Positions 6,679 through 10,691 of a DNA stretch of 10,691 nt are shown here, piece after piece. The position numbers and the translations under genes were made by a program. The notes under the pieces were generated by a model. It was not told the origin of the DNA. It was given only the letters and a program-made list of their open reading frames with translations, and did no database searches. The stretch's first letter is position 1; each line of letters begins with the position of its first letter. The DNA is taken from NCBI GenBank assembly GCA_021787175.1, contig JAJYMF010000202.1, forward strand, positions 1 through 10,691, in the 5' to 3' direction. Source of the DNA: Pseudomonadota bacterium. GTDB taxonomy: Bacteria; Pseudomonadota; Gammaproteobacteria; Xanthomonadales; Rhodanobacteraceae.

Positions 6679-7533
6679 ATGGCAACGCTCGTTTGCCGCA
6701 GCGCCTTCATCTCCGACGTGCACCTGGGACTGCGCGACTGCAAGGCCGGCTACCTGCTGGACTTCCTGCGCCGGTTGCGCTGCGAGCAGCTGTATCTGGT
6801 CGGCGACATCATCGACCTGGAAGCGCTGGCGCGGAAGCCGTGGTGGCATCCGCTGCACAGCGCCGTGCTCGCCGAACTGCTCGCCCATGCGGCGCGCGGC
6901 ACGCGACTGACCTACATCCCCGGCAACCACGACGCCGCGCTGCGCGTGCTGGCCGGCCGCAGCGTGGCCGGCATCGAAGTCGCGCTTGATGCTGTGCACG
7001 TCGGCGGCGACGGCCGCCGCTACCGGGTCAGCCACGGCGACGAGTACGACCCCGAGGGCCAGGGCCGCGCCTGGACGCGCTTCGGCAACTTCATGCAGAA
7101 CATGGTCTGCGGCGCCAACCGCCACTTCAACGCGCTGCGCGGCGTGTTCGGGCTGCCCTACCTGCCGCTGTCGCTGGCGCTCAAGGCCCAGAGCGCACGG
7201 ACGCTGGCCTACATCCGCGCCTTCGAATCGCGCGTCGCCGCCGGCACCCGCGCGGCCGGCTGCGACGGCGCCATCTGCGGGCACATCCATTTCGGCCACG
7301 TGCGTGTTCTGGACGGCGTGCTCTACCTCAACGACGGCGACTGGGTCGAACACTGCACTGCCCTGATCGAGCACGCCGACGGCGCAATGGAACTGCTGCA
7401 CTGGAGCGAGCGGCCGGCTGCGCTGGGCCGTGCCAGCCGCGAACGGGTGCTGCCTTCGCCGGCCGCCGTGCGCGCCTTTGCGCCGCTGGGCCGGCATGCC
7501 GGCGCGCGCCCCGCGCTGCGCCCGGCTGCCTGA
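6679..7533 (+). CDS. LpxH-like UDP-2,3-diacylglucosamine diphosphatase family metallophosphoesterase
   Basis: A 284-residue calcineurin-like phosphoesterase. The metal-site motifs are complete: SDVHLG (D13, H15), GDIID (D43), GNHD (N84? within residues 82-85), SHGDEYD (H119) and GHIHFGH (H202, H204). The pattern SDVHLG-x3-CKAGYLLDFL, YLVGDIID, THFN-like NRHFNALR and YLNDGDWVEHCTALIEH matches the family usually annotated as UDP-2,3-diacylglucosamine diphosphatase. Members are about 270 residues and differ from the 240-residue E. coli LpxH. The annotated reaction is removal of UMP from UDP-2,3-diacylglucosamine in lipid A synthesis, on the cytoplasmic side of the inner membrane. Whether this subfamily does so or acts on another phosphate compound is uncertain. 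About forty C-terminal residues (from 243) form an Ala/Arg/Pro-rich tail. The start has a strong GGGGAG site. A 98-base gap separates it from the SGNH gene, so it may have its own promoter. Confidence 0.82.
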   Translation: MATLVCRSAFISDVHLGLRDCKAGYLLDFLRRLRCEQLYLVGDIIDLEALARKPWWHPLHSAVLAELLAHAARGTRLTYIPGNHDAALRVLAGRSVAGIEVALDAVHVGGDGRRYRVSHGDEYDPEGQGRAWTRFGNFMQNMVCGANRHFNALRGVFGLPYLPLSLALKAQSARTLAYIRAFESRVAAGTRAAGCDGAICGHIHFGHVRVLDGVLYLNDGDWVEHCTALIEHADGAMELLHWSERPAALGRASRERVLPSPAAVRAFAPLGRHAGARPALRPAA

Positions 7534-7558
7534 TCGCGGCCTTCCGATCGGATCATCC

Positions 7559-7577
7559 GCGCGGCGGCTTGCCGCGC
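7559..7577. other. GC-rich perfect stem-loop after the LpxH-like gene
   Basis: GCGCGGC (7559-7565) and GCCGCGC (7571-7577) are exact reverse complements around a five-base loop, 25 bases after the stop codon. No T-tract follows. It could assist transcription termination or be incidental in such GC-rich DNA. Confidence 0.3.
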
Positions 7578-7598
7578 CGGAGGCGTCGGGCGGCGCGC

Positions 7599-7604
7599 TA
7601 TCAT
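7599..7604 (+). promoter_or_regulatory. Possible -10 box (TATCAT) for the glutaredoxin fusion gene
   Basis: TATCAT matches the sigma-70 -10 consensus at five of six positions, in otherwise GC-rich DNA, 28 bases before the ATG at 7633. No good -35 is found at normal spacing; TTGCCG (7569-7574) is 24 bases away, too far. If used, transcription would begin near 7611. An in-frame ATG at 7603 inside the box would then be untranslated, which favours the start at 7633. Confidence 0.35.
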
Positions 7605-7632
7605 GGACGTCTTCCTGCCGCCGGAAACCGTC

Positions 7633-8550
7633 ATGCCGCTCGATCCTGCCGTCCGCGCCCGCATCGAGGCGCTGCTCGCCGAGCATCGCGTCGTGCTGTT
7701 CATGAAAGGCGATCGCCAGACGCCGCTGTGCGGTTTTTCCGCGGCCGCCCGCAACACGCTCAACGAACTGCTGCCGGACTATCACACCGTCGACGTGCTG
7801 GCCGACCCGGCGATCCGCGAGGGCATCAAGGCGTTCGGCAACTGGCCGACCATTCCGCAGCTGTATGTGGACGGCGAACTGGTGGGCGGCGCCGACATCG
7901 TGCGCCAGATGTACGCCAGCGGCGAGCTGCACGCGCTGTTCGGCCGGTCCGCGCCCGACCGCACGCCGCCCGCGATCACCATCACCGACGCCGCCGCCGA
8001 GGCGATCCGTGCCGGCATGGCCGACGCCGACGCGCTGGCCCTGCATCTCGAAATCGGTCCCGACTTCAGCGCCGGCTTCCAGCTGGCGCCCGCCGGCGAT
8101 CACGATATCGTCAGCGTCGCCAACGGCATCCCGGTGCACTTCGACCCCGGCAGCGCGCAGCGCGCGCAGGGCATCGTCATCGACTGGGTGCGGAGCGTGC
8201 AGGGCGAGGGCCTGTCGCTGCGCTTCCCGGGCGCCGGCGTACAGCCGCTGGACGCGCGCGAAGCGGCCGCACGCCTCGCCGCCGGAACCATCGCCCTGAT
8301 CGACGTACGCCCCGCCGCCGAACGCGCGCTGGCCGCGGTGGCCGGCGCGCGTGCGCTGGAGGCCGAAGGTTACGAGGCGCTGGCGCAGCTGCCCAGGGAC
8401 ACGGCGCTGGCCTTCCTCTGCCACCACGGCGTGTCCAGCCGCGGCGCCGCCGAGCGCTTCGCCGCGCACGGCTTCCGTCAGGTGTTCAACGTCGAGGGCG
8501 GCATCGATGCCTGGGCGCGCGAGGTCGATCCGGGCCTGCCGCGCTACTGA
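7633..8550 (+). CDS. Three-domain fusion: Grx4-type monothiol glutaredoxin, A-type carrier-like domain, rhodanese
   Basis: A 305-residue protein with three modules. Residues 1-105 are a CGFS monothiol glutaredoxin (GrxD-like): VVLFMKG with K25, the CGFS site with C33, and WPTIPQLYVDGELVGG at 71-86. These residues normally bind a [2Fe-2S] cluster with glutathione. Residues about 112-200 resemble an IscA/HesB A-type carrier (ITITDAAAEAIRAG; GIPVHFDPGSAQRAQGIVIDWV), but none of the three usual cysteine ligands is present. Residues about 205-300 are a rhodanese domain with catalytic C263 in FLCHHGVSSRG and the typical FNVEGGIDAWA end. The whole protein has only two cysteines, one in each active site. 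A similar Xanthomonas protein of about 308 residues is known to me from memory. Likely role: iron-sulfur trafficking coupled to sulfane-sulfur handling in the cytoplasm. I chose the ATG at 7633 rather than 7603 because residues MPLDPAVRARIEALL match the family start and GGAAA lies upstream. Confidence 0.88.
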   Translation: MPLDPAVRARIEALLAEHRVVLFMKGDRQTPLCGFSAAARNTLNELLPDYHTVDVLADPAIREGIKAFGNWPTIPQLYVDGELVGGADIVRQMYASGELHALFGRSAPDRTPPAITITDAAAEAIRAGMADADALALHLEIGPDFSAGFQLAPAGDHDIVSVANGIPVHFDPGSAQRAQGIVIDWVRSVQGEGLSLRFPGAGVQPLDAREAAARLAAGTIALIDVRPAAERALAAVAGARALEAEGYEALAQLPRDTALAFLCHHGVSSRGAAERFAAHGFRQVFNVEGGIDAWAREVDPGLPRY

Positions 8551-8836
8551 GGCACGCTTGTCGTCTGGCAGCAACGGGCGACAGCCATAGCTGCGATGCT
8601 TCGACCAACGTATCGGTCTCTTCCAACCCGTCATCCTGAACGCAGTGAAGGACCTCACCGATCCGCTGTCGCAGATGCTTCGGCCCATGGCCTCAGCATG
8701 ACAAAAGCAGGATGACAAAAGACTGGGTCACCCTGAGGCCAGGAACAGGGTGTCGGTCAGCGGCGCGACGCGGACAGGCGGCGCAACCCCGGTTTTGCGC
8801 TGCGCGCGGCGGCAACGATACAGCCCGGCGCGGGAT
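8551..8836. other. Repeat-bearing spacer between convergent genes
   Basis: No gene is supported in these 286 bases between the glutaredoxin fusion and yqeY. Composition drops visibly in G+C at 8580-8740. The segment holds the palindromic repeat described at 8630-8702, partial copies on both sides (GATGCTTCGACC near 8594-8605; GGTCACCCTGAGGCC near 8727-8741), and a six-base-pair hairpin GCGCAA/TTGCGC (8781-8786, 8795-8800). That hairpin lies downstream of yqeY in its reading direction and could help end its transcript. A 12-base direct repeat CAGCCCGGCGCG occurs at 8821-8832 and 8838-8849, the second copy spanning the yqeY stop. Confidence 0.6.
8630..8702. repeat. Dispersed imperfect palindromic repeat (GTCATCCTGA...TCAGCATGAC)
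   Basis: The ends GTCATCCTGA (8630-8639) and TCAGCATGAC (8693-8702) are inverted with one mismatch in ten. Interior segments GAAGGACCT (8647-8655) and AGATGCTTC (8673-8681) continue the pairing imperfectly, giving a hairpin of about 73 bases. The text GTCATCCTGAxCGxAGxGAAGGAxCT is, from memory, a widespread intergenic repeat in many bacterial genomes. No transposase or target duplication is visible, so it is best described as a non-autonomous palindromic element. Confidence 0.7.
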
Positions 8837-9289
8837 TCAGCCCGGCGCGACGAGGCGATCCTTGATCAGCCGGGACGCCGCGCCCATGTCGGCGCGGCCG
8901 GCGGCGCGCTCCTTCACCAGGGCCATCACCTTGCCCATGTCGCGGGCGGAGGCGGCACCGCTGTCGGCGATCGCGGCGGCGATCAGGGCGTCGAGCTCGC
9001 CGGCGTCGAGCTTGGCCGGCAGATAGGCCTCGATCACGGCGATCTCGAAACGCTCGATGGCGGCCAGGTCCTCGCGGCCGGCCTGCTCGAACTGCGCGAC
9101 GGAGTCGCGGCGCTGCTTGAGCATCTTCTCCAGCACCGCCAGCACCTGGACGTCGTCGAGGACGGTGCGCTCGTCCACCTCGCGCTGCTTGATCGCGGCG
9201 TTGACCAGCCGGATCACCCCGAGACGCGGCTTGTCACCCGCGCGCAGCGCGGTCTTCATGTCGTCGGTCAGCTGGTCTTTGAGCGGCAT
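8837..9289 (-). CDS. yqeY: GatB/YqeY domain protein
   Basis: A 150-residue protein of the YqeY family, of the usual family length. It begins MPLKDQLTDDMKTALRAGDK and contains the typical LGVIRLVNAAIKQREVDER segment near 23-41, a helical middle with LEKMLKQRRDSVAQFEQAGR near 53-72, and EAYLPAKLDAGEL near 87-99. The C-terminal helical bundle (SARDMGKVMALVKERAAGRADMGAAS) resembles the tRNA-interacting tail domain of GatB and the YqeY family. A role linked to tRNA or amidotransferase function is suggested by that similarity, but no activity is established for the stand-alone family. A GGAG site lies eight bases before the ATG. The gene follows rpsU on the same strand with an 82-base gap, an arrangement common in Xanthomonadaceae, where dnaG normally comes next; here it does not. 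Confidence 0.92.
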   Translation of the reverse strand: MPLKDQLTDDMKTALRAGDKPRLGVIRLVNAAIKQREVDERTVLDDVQVLAVLEKMLKQRRDSVAQFEQAGREDLAAIERFEIAVIEAYLPAKLDAGELDALIAAAIADSGAASARDMGKVMALVKERAAGRADMGAASRLIKDRLVAPG

Positions 9290-9321
9290 GGCGACAGCTC
9301 CTGATCGGCAGAAACGCGAAA

Positions 9322-9349
9322 GGCCGGCGCGCCCGCGGCGGCACCGGCC
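9322..9349 (-). terminator. Possible terminator or attenuator between rpsU and yqeY
   Basis: On the minus strand GGCCGGTGC pairs with GCGCCGGCC (nine pairs, one G-U) around a ten-base loop. It is followed directly by TTTCGCGTTT. The stem is strong but the T-tract is broken, so partial termination is more likely than full. It would let the S21 gene be transcribed more than yqeY. It lies 22 bases after the rpsU stop codon. Confidence 0.45.
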
Positions 9350-9371
9350 CGATGCGGCGCTGCGGACACGC

Positions 9372-9587
9372 TCAGTACAGGCGCGTGCGGCGCGTGGTAT
9401 CGCGCGACAGCCGGCGCAGGTGGCGCTTGACCGCCGCGGCGCGCTTGCGCTTGCGCTCCTGGGTCGGCTTTTCGTAGAACTCGCGCTTGCGCGTCTCGGC
9501 CAGGACGCCGGCCTTTTCGCAGGTGCGCTTGAACCGGCGCAGGGCGACTTCGAACGGCTCGTTCTCGCGAACCTTCACGTTGGGCAT
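9372..9587 (-). CDS. rpsU: 30S ribosomal protein S21
   Basis: A 71-residue, very basic protein identical in length to E. coli S21 and nearly the same in sequence: MPNVKVRENEPFEVALRRFK at the start, CEKAGVLAE and REFYEKPTQERKRKR in the middle, and RRTRLY at the end. S21 joins the 30S platform near the 3' end of 16S rRNA and assists initiation at Shine-Dalgarno sites. The ATG at 9587 is preceded by GGAG (9593-9596) at five bases, and the sequence matches the family from the first residue, so the start is secure. It is transcribed away from tsaD from the promoter at 9633-9662. yqeY follows on the same strand. Confidence 0.98.
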   Translation of the reverse strand: MPNVKVRENEPFEVALRRFKRTCEKAGVLAETRKREFYEKPTQERKRKRAAAVKRHLRRLSRDTTRRTRLY

Positions 9588-9607
9588 GGTTACTCCACGG
9601 TAAACTG

Positions 9608-9623
9608 GCCCGGCTGATCGGGC
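9608..9623 (-). promoter_or_regulatory. Small hairpin in the predicted rpsU leader
   Basis: GCCCG and CGGGC (five pairs, six-base loop) lie in the inferred 39-base 5' leader of rpsU, upstream of its ribosome-binding site. It might take part in leader stability or feedback control, but the sequence alone does not show this. Confidence 0.25.
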
Positions 9624-9632
9624 GAGCCGCGA

Positions 9633-9662
9633 AGTATAGCGTGGACATCGGGAACGTTTCAA
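9633..9662 (-). promoter_or_regulatory. Sigma-70 promoter for rpsU
   Basis: Minus-strand TTGAAA (9662-9657, five of six to TTGACA) is followed after 18 bases by TATACT (9638-9633, five of six to TATAAT). This stands out in DNA of this composition. Transcription would begin near 9626, giving rpsU a leader of about 39 bases. The promoter overlaps the first codons of the divergent tsaD gene. Confidence 0.7.
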
Positions 9663-10678
9663 AGCCGGTGCTGGGCATCGAATCCTCCTGCGACGAGACC
9701 GGGGTGGCGGTGTACCAGCCCGGGCGCGGCCTGCTGGCCGATCGCCTGTACAGCCAGATCGCCCTGCATCGGGAATACGGCGGCGTGGTGCCCGAACTGG
9801 CCAGCCGCGACCACGTGCGCAAGCTGCTGCCGCTGATCCGCGAGACCCTGGCCGCCGCCGGACTCGGCGTCGACGACCTCGGCGGCGTGGCCTACACCGC
9901 CGGGCCCGGTCTGGTCGGCGCCCTGCTGGTGGGCGCGGCCGCGGCGCGCGCGCTGGCCTGGGCGCTGCAGATTCCGGCGATCGGCGTGCATCACATGGAA
10001 GGCCACCTGCTGGCGCCGCTGCTGGAGCCCGACCCGCCGGCGCCGCCGTTCGTGGCGCTGCTGGTCTCGGGCGGCCATTCGATGCTGGTGCACGTGGCCG
10101 GAATCGGCCGCTACCGGCTGCTCGGCGACACCCTCGACGACGCCGCCGGCGAAGCCTTCGACAAGACCGCCAAGCTGCTCGGCCTGCCCTACCCGGGCGG
10201 TCCGGCGCTGGCGGCGCTGGCCATACAGGGACGCACCGGAGCCTTCCGCTTCGCGCGGCCGATGACCGATCGCCCCGGCCTCGACTTCAGCTTTTCCGGA
10301 CTGAAGACCCAGGTACTGCTGGCCTGGCAGCACAGCGACCGCAGCGAAACGGCGCGCGCCGACATCGCGCGCGGCTTCGAGGACGCCGTGATCGAGACGC
10401 TGACGGTGAAATGCCGGCGCGCGCTGGCAGCCAGCGGTGCGCGCAGCCTGGTCGTCGCCGGCGGCGTCGGTGCCAACTGCCGCCTGCGCGAGACGCTGGC
10501 CGCCGCGGCGACGGCGGACGGTTTCCGCGTCGCCTTCCCGCGCCTGCAGTTCTGCACCGACAATGGCGCGATGATCGCGTTCGCCGGCGCCCTGCGCCTG
10601 GTTGCCGGCCAGCACGAGGACAGCGCGATCCGGGTCCTTCCGCGCTGGGACCTCGAAAGCCTGCCGGCGGTCGCCTAG
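9641..10678 (+). CDS. tsaD: tRNA N6-threonylcarbamoyladenosine transferase TsaD
   Basis: A 345-residue ASKHA-fold enzyme that, with TsaB and TsaE, transfers the threonylcarbamoyl group from TC-AMP to A37 of ANN-reading tRNAs in the cytoplasm. Key motifs are LGIESSCDETGVAVY near 11-25, the metal-binding HMEGH (H118, H122), LLVSGGH near 140-146, TLDDAAGEAFDKTAK near 164-178, FSFSGLKTQVL near 216-226, VVAGGVGAN near 271-279, and CTDNGAMIA with metal ligand D307. Length fits the family (about 340). The GTG at 9641 gives a nine-residue extension before the usual VLGIESS; a GTG at 9668 would begin exactly there, but neither has a strong Shine-Dalgarno (a weak GAAG lies ahead of 9641). The start is therefore uncertain by nine codons. 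It diverges from rpsU, as in many gammaproteobacteria. The stop is 13 bases from the window end. Confidence 0.95.
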   Translation: MDIGNVSKPVLGIESSCDETGVAVYQPGRGLLADRLYSQIALHREYGGVVPELASRDHVRKLLPLIRETLAAAGLGVDDLGGVAYTAGPGLVGALLVGAAAARALAWALQIPAIGVHHMEGHLLAPLLEPDPPAPPFVALLVSGGHSMLVHVAGIGRYRLLGDTLDDAAGEAFDKTAKLLGLPYPGGPALAALAIQGRTGAFRFARPMTDRPGLDFSFSGLKTQVLLAWQHSDRSETARADIARGFEDAVIETLTVKCRRALAASGARSLVVAGGVGANCRLRETLAAAATADGFRVAFPRLQFCTDNGAMIAFAGALRLVAGQHEDSAIRVLPRWDLESLPAVA

Positions 10679-10691
10679 GGCTTCACGAGCC

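Noticed and set aside
7603..7632. Ten-codon N-terminal extension (ATG at 7603) of the glutaredoxin fusion
   Set aside because: It overlaps the likely -10 box TATCAT, and the family sequence begins at MPLDP (7633).
6007..8718. A 903-codon minus-strand open frame over the SGNH, LpxH-like and glutaredoxin genes
   Set aside because: It is antisense to three genes with intact motifs and has low-complexity composition. Its start lies in the intergenic repeat.
1..10691. CRISPR arrays, tRNA genes, insertion sequences or phage genes
   Set aside because: No regularly spaced repeats, no cloverleaf-like sequence with tRNA signatures, and no transposase, integrase or phage motif was seen in any frame.

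Overview
The window is very GC-rich bacterial chromosome (roughly 70% G+C, judged by eye) with third-codon-position G/C bias. Gene content and protein similarity, recalled from memory rather than searched, point to a gammaproteobacterium of the Lysobacterales/Xanthomonadales (Xanthomonadaceae or Rhodanobacteraceae). The RsgA, TsaD and three-module glutaredoxin proteins closely resemble Xanthomonas homologues, and S21 is nearly identical to the gammaproteobacterial form. I saw no rRNA, tRNA, CRISPR array, prophage or insertion sequence.

Layout. Positions 1-3387 (+) hold a tripartite drug-efflux operon: the 3' part of an outer-membrane factor, an EmrA-type membrane fusion protein that overlaps it by 4 bases, and an EmrB-type 14-TM MFS pump. 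Between the pump and the convergent rsgA lies a pair of inverted REP-like palindromes (3421-3505). rsgA (3538-4590, -) encodes the ribosome-assembly GTPase and appears to start at TTG. Divergent from it, 4696-7533 (+) carries alaA (aminotransferase), a cytosolic SGNH/GDSL hydrolase and an LpxH-like metallophosphoesterase. Next, 7633-8550 (+) encodes a glutaredoxin/A-type-carrier-like/rhodanese fusion. A 286-base spacer contains dispersed palindromic repeat sequence. yqeY and rpsU follow on the minus strand. tsaD (+) diverges from rpsU, with a good sigma-70 promoter for rpsU overlapping the tsaD start.

How the genes relate. Apart from the efflux operon, most are housekeeping genes of translation (rsgA, rpsU, tsaD, yqeY), amino-acid metabolism (alaA), envelope lipid metabolism (LpxH-like, perhaps the SGNH hydrolase) and iron-sulfur/thiol chemistry (the glutaredoxin fusion). 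The most notable points are that rpsU-yqeY is not followed by dnaG-rpoD as is usual in relatives, with repeat sequence at the junction, and that the glutaredoxin fusion has a central A-type-like domain without cysteine ligands. I see no convincing evidence for a wholly new system here.
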